Assembly (NCBI RefSeq): GCF_031755915.1 | Contig: NC_083389.1 | Span: 17,973,001 to 18,037,000, forward strand | Direction of reading: 5' to 3' | Length of the DNA: 64,000 nucleotides | From: Ziziphus jujuba | Taxonomy: Eukaryota > Streptophyta > Magnoliopsida > Rosales > Rhamnaceae | Part shown: piece after piece, positions 1 to 10,528 of the stretch | Position numbering within the stretch: the first letter of the stretch is position 1 | How the letters are laid out: each line of letters starts with the position of its first letter | Notes under the pieces: model-generated | The model's input: only the letters and a program-made list of their open reading frames with translations | Told to the model about the DNA's origin: nothing | The model's database searches: none | Translations under genes and position numbers: made by a program

Positions 1-354
1 AGCATTGAGGAACCTTTTACTGGAGATGGTTGAAGAAAATGTATCAGAAAGCGAGACTCTGCTTGAAGGAAATGTATTGGAGAGCGAGATAAGTATTTTA
101 AGGCAATGACCAATTGTAAGTTGTGGAATCAACAGTTTTTGGTATTCATTTGATTACATTATTTGTTTTTGTTAATATATATTAACAAAAATAAAAAAAC
201 ATAACCAAATTGATACCAAAAACTGTTGATCACACAATTTACAATTGGTCATTGCCTTAAAATACTTATCTAGCTTCTGATATATTTTCTTCAAGCGGAG
301 TCTCGCTCTCTGATACATTTCCTTCAACCATCTGCTGAAAAAGGTTCCTCAATG
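1..354. repeat. large inverted repeat (hairpin) carrying two copies of a coding 3' end
   Basis: Bases 1-176 and 181-354 are near-complementary arms around a short palindromic centre (171-186, TTAATATATATTAA core). Both arms start with AGCATTGAGGAACCTTTT when read towards the centre and share the block AAGGCAATGACCAATTGTAA close to it. The outer part of each arm reads as protein: on the plus arm ALRN, then MVEENVSESETLLEGNV, then a stop; on the minus arm a related peptide (MVEGNVSESETPLEEN) with an acidic repeat, then a stop. The inner part looks like a 3' UTR. I infer a tail-to-tail inverted duplication of the 3' end of a gene that I cannot identify. The repeat may extend past the left edge. 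Confidence 0.8.
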
Positions 355-469
355 CTTCGCTATCATCATTTGAATATATATATATATATATATGTTTATA
401 GAGGCATAAGCATTATTTGAATTTTGAGACAAAATGCTATCCTAAAAGCTAAAAGCAGACAAAAATATA

Positions 470-1310
470 CATAAAACCCTCCTCATTTTGGCATCTCACT
501 CGTTTTGGAATTTATTCTGTTAAAACTGAATACCATGCTCTTCACTTTGCTAACAATGGTGTTTCAACAAATATGATTTTGAGCTCTTCTAATGATGCTG
601 CTAAAACCATATTATTCCTTGTGATCTTTGCCTCTGATGTGGTCTTAACGATGAAAGCATTGGGCATATGTCTTTGGTTCTTGGTTGAACGATATATTAT
701 TTGGTTGATTGGATAATGCTAGAGATAGATGTGAAGATTGTAAAGCTTTTGTTGCAAATGCTTGTTGGTACATATGGAAAGGTTTGGATTGTTGGTACCT
801 TTGGTTATTAAGTTAGCACAAGATGCTAGTTTTAAATTACTAATTTAGTGTCTCTTATTGTCAAATGTTCGGGGTTATTGGAAACCGTCACCTTTTGGGA
901 AATATGGATCTTATGAGGTTGGTTATTGGACCGAAGCTTTGGGTATTTTGGTTAGAGATAATAAAGATGATGTGATAGTTGCTTGAGACCTAAAGGTTAA
1001 GACAAGTTCTCCGCGCTTGCCTGTGAAAATCGTGGTGCTTTACTCGGAGTTTTGACTGCCAAAGAGTTGGGCATTTCTCATCTTGAAACAGAATCAAAAT
1101 TCTTGTTCAAGCTATTAATGGTGTCCAAGTTGTCCTTGGAAGATCCAGACTTTAGTTTATGATATCAAATCAACTACATCTTTTCATTGTATCTTGGGAA
1201 ATCTTATGTTCCACGGTCTGCAAATCCTTCAAATCGAGAAACAAATTGGATTGCCTCTCCAACCCGCTTGGAGTTTGAATTTACCATACCAATTACTTTG
1301 CACTTATAAT
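470..1310 (+). mobile_element. decayed LINE (non-LTR retrotransposon) 3' end: zinc-binding plus RNase H-like region
   Basis: Broken reading frames show the order usual for the 3' end of plant LINEs. Around 485-540 there is a W-H-L-T-x-F-G-I-Y-S-V-K stretch like the segment after the reverse transcriptase. At 616-671 a CDLC...CGLNDESIGHM motif of the zf-RVT zinc-binding domain is interrupted by a stop. From about 850 to 1180 there are RNase H (RVT_3 type) fragments such as GILVRDNKDD and AKELGISHLETES in shifting frames. Several stops and frameshifts make it non-functional. No target duplication or poly(A) tail could be assigned with certainty. Confidence 0.65.
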
Positions 1311-1854
1311 TTTGATGCACAAAAACAGGAGGGAAAAAAAAACAAATAGACAAAAAAACAAAAAACAAAAACAAAAACAAAAAAGGGAGAAAAACCTTGG
1401 GTAATTGGTGCTTATATCATCTAAACTTTACCATTTTATGCACTTCAGTCCCTGAATGGATAAGCACATCAACTCTGAAGAATGGTTGATGGAAAAAAAA
1501 AAAAATTATATATTATGATAGTACTATAGAAAATAAAATATAGAAGTAAATAAAATTTTCTAGATAAAAATGAGATTATTATCTTTTAGCATTCGTCATT
1601 GCAATAATAATGTTAAAATTAAAGGTTGTCATTGATATTTATCGTTAAAGAGCCTAAATCAATATTAAATTTTTAACACCCAAAATTTAATAAACAAAGT
1701 ACAAAAATCGGTAAATATCATGTGGCATTTACACCAATTATTCAAAAACCTTATTTGACATAGTAGGAGGACATGAGGGGAACAAAATTGATTATAACGG
1801 TTTTATAATTTTGATAATAAATTAATGGAATATTGTTTTTTTTTTTTTTTTTAA

Positions 1855-1960
1855 GTTGTAAGTCGGTCCAGTAATTTATTATCATAACAAAATTAAATTT
1901 TCAAAAAAAAGAGTTGTAAGTCGGTCCAGTAATTTATTATCATAATAAAATTAAATTTTC
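1855..1960. repeat. 48-bp tandem duplication upstream of TIM14
   Basis: The block starting GTTGTAAGTCGGTCCAG occurs at 1855-1902 and again at 1913-1960 with about one mismatch, separated by a short A-rich spacer. It lies 140-250 bases upstream of the TIM14 start codon, so it is in the promoter region. The rest of 1311-2030 is AT-rich with no gene that I can see. Confidence 0.75.
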
Positions 1961-2009
1961 TATTTATTAAATAAAACTATTATTCTATTGGAGGCGGTCA
2001 GAGACCTTT

Positions 2010-2100
2010 CTCTCTTATAAGGCTTAGTGGCGAAAAGAAAACCGAAGAACGCGCGCTTAAAGAAAGTTCCAGTTTCTTCGAGCTTCAGAGCATCTCTAAA
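2010..2100 (+). promoter_or_regulatory. probable core promoter and 5' UTR of the TIM14 gene
   Basis: A TATA-like CTTATAAGG at about 2015 is followed 25-30 bases later by a more GC-rich, CT-containing stretch that runs into the ATG at 2101. The position suits a short 5' UTR. This is inferred from spacing only. Confidence 0.35.
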
Positions 2101-3685
2101 ATGGTGAGCAGTTTCTTTACATAATCTCACTTTTCATGAAAAAAAAATTTATATTTAGTTTTTAGTTTTTAGTTTTATATTTAAATGTTTTGATTTGTAA
2201 AATAATTTTTTGCGTTATTAGGACGATTCTGTTACGCCTTTTTTTTTTTTTCCTCTTCATTGCTTGGCCTTCTGTTTGGTTTGCGAGAAAGCTCAAGGAA
2301 GGGGACAAGTAGGGTTAGACCTTTTTTTTTTTTTTTTTTTTTTCCCCTTTTTAAGGATTATTTATTTTCTTGGGAATTAAGTAGATATATAATCGGCTTT
2401 GCCAAAAGTGAAATTCTTGGAAAATTTTCATCCCCCTTTATCTTCCTCTTTTCCATGGATACTCAAGTGCGTGATTTGCATTTTGTTTTAATGCACTCGT
2501 GCTTCCTGATTTCTTAGAATTTTATTTATGTGTTAATTTCTATTTTCTGCTTTGATTTTTTTTTTATTAAAAAAAAAAAGATGCTTTTCCCTTTTCACGT
2601 TCTGATTTTTGTTTTCTTCTCCACTCCTCTGCACTTGTATAGGATTCTCTATCTCCTATCAGCTCAATTTTTCTTAAAAGTGATTGTTGATGTTCACAGG
2701 GGGTCATGTTACTTGTCTTTTTACTTTATAGTGTTGGGACAAGCTACCTATATATATGTATATATATATATATATATGAATTAATGGGGTTATTGTAAAA
2801 ATTTCGATTAGGCTTCGGCAATGATGACAGGAGTTGCTGTAGCTGCTGCTGCTTATGCTGGTAGATATGGTATTCTGGCTTGGCAGGCATTCACAGCAAG
2901 ACCGGCTTCATTACGTAGATTCTATGAAGGTGGTTTTCAACCAATCATGAATCGAAGGGAAGCAGCTCTGATTCTTGGAGTCAGGTACTTTTTTGTTTAA
3001 AGTATGAGGAACAGAGCTTGTTATTTGTTCTTTCTACATTGGAACATAGAAGAGAAACCATTCATAATGATGCTGTAAAGCCATTAGTGATATGGACTTT
3101 CCGTTAGTATGTTGCCTTAGAACTGACATATACTATTTGGGACTAATGAACTAATTTATCCAAGAGCTATTTTTCCTTTTTTATTTTTATTTTTTTTTTC
3201 CTTGAATAAGTTTCTTAATGTAATTTTGTTAGTGAGTCAGTAACTTAGTCCAATTACTTGGTAAGGTTTGTTTTTTTTTACCACAGACCTCATTTTGTAT
3301 CTCTTGAGCTTGAGCATTTTTTATCGAATACGCTGATAATGACAGATCCTCGCATCCAAAATATGCTTTTCCTCTTATCTCATATTATGGATTTTCTATT
3401 GCATTGATGTCTCTCCCTTTTACATGTTTGTTCTGATATCTAAAGTGTACTCTCATAACTCATATGTTAATTTTTTCTTTTTTTTTTAGTAAAAATAAAT
3501 AAACTGAAATTATCCTTTACAATGATAGGGAAAGAACTCCAACAGAGAAGATCAAGGAAGCTCATAGAAGGGTGATGGTTGCGAACCATCCTGATGCAGG
3601 TGGTAGCCATTACCTTGCATCAAAAATCAATGAAGCTAAAGATATGTTGCTTGGGAGAAGCAAAGGTAGTGGGTCTGCTTTTTGA
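2101..3685 (+). CDS. TIM14: mitochondrial import inner membrane translocase subunit TIM14 (PAM18, J-domain)
   Basis: Three exons: 2101-2103 (the ATG alone), 2812-2984 and 3529-3685. They encode 110 aa, against 112 in Arabidopsis TIM14-1. Residues 2-20 form a small hydrophobic, Ala-rich membrane segment, followed by [11 protein letters not shown], the conserved RRFYEGGF motif and [10 protein letters not shown]. The last exon holds the J-domain with [14 protein letters not shown], which contains the HPD tripeptide that stimulates Hsp70 ATPase, and ends [13 protein letters not shown]...SGSAF. In the family this protein is part of the PAM motor on the matrix side of TIM23 and activates mtHsp70 for presequence import. 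All introns are GT-AG. A possible poly(A) signal AATAAA lies at 3942. The chosen start gives the usual N-terminus; no earlier ATG is needed. The gene appears intact. Confidence 0.93.
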
Positions 3686-3949
3686 TGGTACTTTTGTTGA
3701 TGGATCAATGATGTCTTCATCTCTATTCAGATCATCATTTTTACGCGATAGTTTTTACAAGATCTCTAAAGTTTTGAAAGAAGAGTTTTGCGAGTCCTTC
3801 AAATAATTCTTTAGGTTCCTAACTATTTGGATAGTACGTTTTCTTTTTATGAATTAATTAAGCATTAGGATTACACAATTGGAATTTTGCTGTGTCGGAT
3901 TTTCATTGTCTGTATTAATATTACAAAATCAATATTGACGGAATAAATG

Positions 3950-5987
3950 TTCCCCTGGCATTTCGTTTAATCTTCCATTTAGGCTTTCTTCTTTAGTGTT
4001 TTTCTTTTTCTTTTTCTTTTTTTCTCTCTTTTTTTTTTTTTTTTTTTTAAAGGAAATCTGTCAACGTTCCTGCATTCTTTCTTGAATAATTTAATTTACC
4101 TTCACCCCAACTCCACTTGGGTTTAAATTTCAATTACAGTGTATTTTATTAGAAAATTTTGTAAACATTGTTATTGTATTTGATTTTGACTTGCAAGTCG
4201 CATGTCTGTCCTGTAACTTGCAATTACCGGTTAAATCATAAGAGAATGAAAGAAAATAATACTCATATCAACTTTATATACCAAGTGATATGATATTGTT
4301 ACTTAAGTGCAATGTTGCTTGTTCTTATCAAATTTTAGATACCAAGTGATGTGATATACTTGATTTTGTTTAGGATGTGAACCTTTTTATCTTTCAATTA
4401 AATTGTTGTTATGGACACTTGGTAGCTTAAATTTAACGAATTTGGTTGTTGCTTTATTACAAAATCGACCAAGGGGATTCTGGGTTTACTTTGCAAGCTA
4501 AACAGTTTAGTGAAGTGGTCCACCTTGTTCCTTTTGCTTCTGGTACAATAATAATTCTTGAAAGTTTTTCCTTAAGCCAAGGGGGTATAGCATTGCTTTC
4601 AGCATATTTCTATTAGAAATTACCAAAAATCATATTTCTGTTAGAGCTACTATTGATATCATATTGTGGATATTAATTACTATATTATGGTTATCAAATT
4701 TTAGATGCGATGGTTCACAAATTAATATAAATTAAATACATGAATAAGTGAACCTAATAAATTATGAGGCATTTCATTTTATTTTTATGTGGCACAGGCT
4801 TTGTTGAAACCTAAATTTTCTAGTTTAATATTAAAATCAACCATGGGGAACATGAACAAAATTCGTCTTCTTTTACTGCAATGGTCTAACAGGGGGTGTT
4901 ATTTTTATGGAAAGACACCAACATTTGCAACCTTGAATTTGGGCTTTTCCTAGTATATAATTAAATTAGAATCTTCCTTTTTATAAGAATCAAACATAAC
5001 AACCACTTATAAGTCATTGTGCAAGAGCAAAGAAATCTTCTAAACCGCTAACTAGTTTGAATTATTTTATACGAAAACTTAACAATATGTGGGGTTAAAA
5101 TAGAAAATGTGGATTCTACAAATTGGATCCAAAATATTTCACCATGCGTTGCACCATATTAACAATGTAAGTTCTTTTTTATGTTTTCACCAAAAAAAAG
5201 AAAGAAAAAAAAAAATGTAGGTTCTTTTTTTGGTTCATTCACTGATACATTGGAATTGGGACATTTATTGAACCCTGTTTCTATCTGGTCAATAAGCAAC
5301 CATACATGGCATGTGCAGTCAACCTCACAAAATTTTAGAAAAAGTATATAATAATGTTTCTCTAAAAAAACAAATATTAAATGAATAGAAATTCAAGCTC
5401 CATTTCCCTTGTGGAATGGCAGTGTAGCCCTTCACCCAAGAGGTAAAAATGACAGTGTAGAACATAATTAAGGTAAAATAATAAAATAAAATTCATAAAT
5501 AAAATTTTTATTAGAATGTTATAAAAAAAAATATATTTCCATTTATTCAGTGGCTTCATGTTTCAAAAGGGCAAAAAATATTAATATATATATATAAATA
5601 TATAACCGACTTTTCAACTGGTCTCCCAAAAAGAAACACAATCACATTTGCAGAATGTCACCTGATTGAACGTAGAGCTCCCTCGTCCAACTTGGATTGA
5701 GGTTGAAAGATTGAAAGAATGATGATTATTTAAACCCAAAAAATAATAATAATAATAATAATATTAGCACTGCAGATAAAAAAATATATATTTATTGAAA
5801 CTGCTTCGTCCTTGATTTTCAAAACCTATTGCCAGAAAATGTTTTTATCATTTCAAAACTTCGTTGAAACAGATAACAGCTAAATCTCATCTTTCATTGC
5901 TCCACCAAAGCATTGGGAGCAGCCTGTGGTATTTACATCAGAATCTGAAAATTTGAAACAAAAAAACTATGACGTAGTAATTACGTG
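3950..5987. other. AT-rich intergenic region between convergent genes
   Basis: This lies between the 3' ends of TIM14 (+) and the hydrolase gene (-). It holds poly-T and poly-A runs, an ATA/ATT-type microsatellite near 5745-5763 and a TA run near 5583-5602. I see no coding region with family similarity and no RNA gene. Confidence 0.6.
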
Positions 5988-8900
5988 TCATTCTGTAGTA
6001 GCAGAAGCAGCAGTGGGTAATACCTGCTCTGCACTTTCTTCCAATGGAATTTGGTCCATTTCCAATTTATTGTCAAGTGGACCTTGTGGGGGTCCAAAGA
6101 GAGTAGAAAATATCCGTCTGTGACACTCATCACAAAAATAGAAATACGAGAAGTGGCCTTCATTTGGGAGCTTGTGCAAATTGACTCCTGTTATAACTCT
6201 GGCTATATGGTCAGCCATTGATGATGGAACAACTTTATCATCCATACCCTGTTCAGATTAATATAAACAAAATGCATAATCAATAAAAACTTCAGGCATA
6301 GTATGGCCTCTTCTAATGCATTATGAACGAAATCAATGTCATGATATACACTTGACTTGTAAAGAAAATTATAGAGTTGAGAATGCACTGAGAACCTTAA
6401 CAAAAGGAGATGATGGGAAATTTTTTAGAATATTTTTCTGCAAATCACCACAACCACATCTTCGAAGCTTGTCCACTAACTAGATTCATCACCACAACCA
6501 TCCAGTCCCAAAAGACATAGAGAAAAAAATGACTTTCTCTCAAATTACATTCAGATAGGTGGGGAAAGGTTCGGAAATGTTACTTGATCACCTCTTCGCT
6601 AAAGGAACCAGATTCCGTGTTTCCTGGTCCATCTTAGCAGACAAATCGATGGAAAAAGAGAAAAAGAACAAAGAGAGTTGACTCTCTAAAATACTTCCAT
6701 CGAAATTTTCAAAAGTTTCAACATATATGCATCGTGAGGATGGAAAAAACAAATCTAGTTTTCAGATCTTCAATATTCCACTTTCAAACCAAACAAGATA
6801 AATATGATCTAAAAACAGGATTAAAACTGACCTTCAAACCAAATTTTACATTTAAGTATATGTTACTGTATTCATAGTTAGAACCAAAAAACAAAGTACG
6901 GCAACAAACCAGGAAGATATAGACAAACCTGCCATACGTGTATGGGGCCTAGAAATCCCGTCAGTTCGCATTCTGCCTTACTGTAAATGGACATAAGCCA
7001 AGGAACAATACCTCTTCTCTGACACTTTCTCTGAACCTGAAGATCTGACAAACTAAAACCCCAGTTTGATACTAGTAGTGTTGCTTCCTCTTTGAATGGT
7101 TTTGGATTTCCCTGCCGGATTGACTCCTCCACATCCCTAGTCAAGAATTCTTCAAATACTGGCTCTTCAATCAGAATTTCATCCTGCAAATGTAAAGGGA
7201 GATGCAATGTAATTCATCATTTTTTTTTTAGATAGCTAGCTCATGATCCTGCCATCCATAATAACAGAATAAAGTAAAAGTTGTAGAACTGCTGGCATCT
7301 TAAGGTTCATTCAAGTAAATACATAGCTTGTCAAAAGGATTTCTTTGAATTCATTTTTCCAATAAATCTCAATATCTTATGCCATGAGCAAGTAATCGAA
7401 CTTCCACAAAACAGATGGGGGACATTATACAATCATAATTACATTTATTTTCAAAGAAATCAGACACAAAGCATGTATATATGCAGATACACAGGTTTTG
7501 AAGTGAACTAATTGCTATCATTTCTTGGCAGAATAGGAACTCTTAAAAAAGTCAACATCTGCTGAATGTCCAATGGTGAACCACAACAAAGGCACCCATC
7601 AATCTAGTGAAACATTTTATAATATTATTGTGTTAATCTTGACACTCATCCACACACTCTAATTCACAGCAAATATATGACAGTTGACAAAAATGTGATA
7701 TTATGTAAAACTTTTCATACAATAAACTCACCTTCTTTCCCATTGAAAGAGATAACCACCTATCAATCCGGTCATGCTTTCCAGATAGAAAGCTTCGGCA
7801 ATAGAAATAGGAGAGAAATCTTGGAAATCTACGAGATAAGAAATACATTAGTTTTCGTCTTGGTAACCAATTTTCCCATGTTCTTTTCATTTCTTCATTA
7901 GTCATGCCCGGTTCATACGGATTAATCATTGGGGCAAATAAAGCTGCACCTGTAAATTTAGCCAAGAATCAACAAAATATCAGTCTATGTTTATTTAATT
8001 TGTGCAATCATCAACTTGTTTTCATTACTAAAAAAACATAAATGCACAAGTACTATAGAGAATATAGCAGACATAGAATGCTTATGCAACTCTTGTTATG
8101 AAACAGGACTTAACAGCCTTTGCAGAAAATTTTTCACCAGAATTATGTGACAGGAGGCTGGGGTATCAAGATTTAAGAGCAAACTTTAAAATTGCTAGAA
8201 ACATATAACAAGATATATTTTTGGGCCTCTAAAAGATGATTGTGCGTGGTATGTGAAGAATCAAAACAGTAACTAAAACAATATATAAGATTTATTAAAA
8301 ATCAGTGACACACCTGTGACTCTGTCAGGAATGTATCTTAGTGCAGCCAAAGCATGCATGCTTCCACTTGAGTGACCAAGCACCCAGAACTTGTCACTAA
8401 CACCTATAGCATTGGTGAGATGAAGCATATCGAAAGCTGATGAATTAAGATTTCTTGTAGGATGAGGATCACTCTCCCCAAAACCAGGAAGATCGTACGT
8501 GACCAAGCGAACACCAAACTCTTCAAGTAATGACATTTTAATTCCCGGTATACCTTTCGGTGGAAAAAACAAATAAATAAATAATAGCATGAGCAAATTA
8601 ATATCCAGCATGCAATATTTTCACCAGGAGTATGGATTGCACCTTCAAGTTACCAATTACATTGTTTAACATTGTTGGATATTTATATACCTGCAAGCCG
8701 GGATGAAAGAAAAGAATGTGGAGCTATTAGAAAAAATCTAGCACTGTCAGCTGGGACACCTTGTTCATGGTAAGCCATCTGTCTTCCATCTGGAAGTAGT
8801 ACACGAGTAGCAGTGGGAGGATGTATTTGCACCTTTTTCACCGTTCGGACCACGCTTTCTTGGTTGGTATTGACACTAATGGCTGCAAATGTTTAAGAAT

Positions 8901-10528
8901 GTACATTAAATGATTATATAGCTTTATACCACAAAGGGATAATAATGAAATTAGCAGTCAATAGTGAAATCTAGAACTTTCTCTAGGACCAAAGAACATG
9001 AAGAAACCAGAGACCATGGGAGAAGTGGACTGAAGGCAATATATCCTGAGAGTAAACCTAGTTGGTCCTTCATTTATAGAAGATAGCACGGAAAATAAAT
9101 AAGTGAATTACTCCATTGAGTCGGAAGCAGCACAAGCATACTAAAGATCAACATATCCCATGCGTAAACCCAGTTCGGCATTCATATCCAACCCATTTAT
9201 CGTCTTTAACACAAAACAGGCAGCAAAGAGGAGGAACTGCACCAGCACACTTAACTGGAACACACAGTTTGTGTGTAGATTAAAACATATAAAGAAACTA
9301 AAAACATATAGTGAACCACCAACTGGGCATTAGAGTTTATGGAAACAAGCAATGAAAATTTACTAGTAAGAAAGCAATTTTTAAATACCAAATTTGTGAT
9401 ATATTGCACAAAAGTTACATATCATCCCTAGAGTATGCATATCCAAGTGGTAGTGTTTCCCCCGGTAAAAAGTTTTTCGAACAGATTATCATACCATATT
9501 TTTACATGCATTGAATACTTATTCAACAAAAACTACACACTAATAATTCTCCACCCATAATTAATAGCAATAATTAATTGAATAATAATAAATACTAGAA
9601 TAACCCCTTAGAACATTCTAACTGAAACAACTACCTCAAAATGAGTACACAGGGTCAACACTCCAAGGATTTAGGAAGCAAAGATAAAAGACCCAAAATC
9701 AGTAAACCCCAACAAATCCATAAGAACTGTGTATGAAATAATTAAAGCAAAATTACACAAAAATGAACTAGCTATGGATTTTGAAAATCAGAGATTAAAA
9801 GCCCAAAATCAGTAAAACCCCTCATTAATCAATAAGAAGTGTCTATGAACTAATTGAAGCAAATATTACCCCAAAATGAACTAGCTATGGAATTTTGAAA
9901 ATCAGAGTTTAAAAACCCAAAATCAGTAAACCCCCATTAATACATAAGAACTGTCTACGAACTAATTGAAGCAAAATTTCACAAAAATGAACTAGCCATG
10001 GAATTTCAAAAAATCACAGATTAAAAACCAAAAATCAGGAGGGAACCCAAATTAGTCCATAAGAACGCCAAAAAACATACCGGCGAGTGCAAGGACGAAA
10101 ACAAAGAAAATGACCGACCAAGCATGAGCAGGATCTCGATCCTCGGGCAAGTACTCGTTCAAGCAACGAAGCTTCGCGGAAGCTCTAGCGCACGGATTCC
10201 GAAGCTTCCTCACAATGTACGATTCCTCCGTAAGAAGTGTCTGCTGCGCAATGTCCCTACACCCTCTCCCGAATTCAAGTACTATCTCTCCCCAAGCGAT
10301 CACAAAACCCTTGACCTGATCCTTCAGGCTCTCCTCCTCCCCCACCGATTGCCCGGATCCGTCGTCGTTCCGTGCCGTCTCCCTCGATACGTACTCCGCC
10401 GCCGTTCTTGCCTCAAACGACGGCGTCGAAAGTCTGATTGGATCGTCGGCGTATCGTATCCCTGTGTCGTCTACTAGACTCGCCAGCTCGTCATGCCACG
10501 AGTCCAATCCTCTTACCTCCGACGACAT
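5988..10528 (-). CDS. alpha/beta hydrolase superfamily protein with N-terminal membrane anchor
   Basis: Six exons on the minus strand: 10528-10081, 8882-8691, 8553-8314, 7949-7732, 7183-6929 and 6248-5988. Phases agree throughout and give 537 aa. Residues 1-135 are a plant-specific soluble N-terminus, followed by a hydrophobic segment (WSVIFFVFVLALAG, about 136-150) that predicts membrane anchoring. The hydrolase fold starts near 160 with a DGRQMAYHEQG strand. The nucleophile elbow is GHSSG with Ser at about 275, the acid is in GMDDKVVP (Asp 454 or 455), and the His is in LPNEGHFSYF (about 483), so the triad is complete. Substrate unknown; I recall relatives annotated only as alpha/beta hydrolases (Arabidopsis At3g09690/At5g02970 type). 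Intron 1 is long (about 1.2 kb) and contains a minisatellite. The gene appears intact. Confidence 0.9.
9692..10071. repeat. minisatellite of about 112-bp units in hydrolase intron 1
   Basis: About 3.4 imperfect copies start with CCCAAAATCAGTAAA near 9692, 9802, 9916 and 10028. Each contains an ATGAACTAGCTATGGA-like block and an AATAAGAA(C/G)TGT block. The array ends next to the donor side of exon 1 (exon ends at 10081), so the intron start is built from repeat DNA. Confidence 0.8.

Noticed and set aside
2260..2784. Two 84-85 codon frames in TIM14 intron 1
   Set aside because: Built from T homopolymers and a TA repeat; they lie wholly inside the intron between ATG and exon 2.
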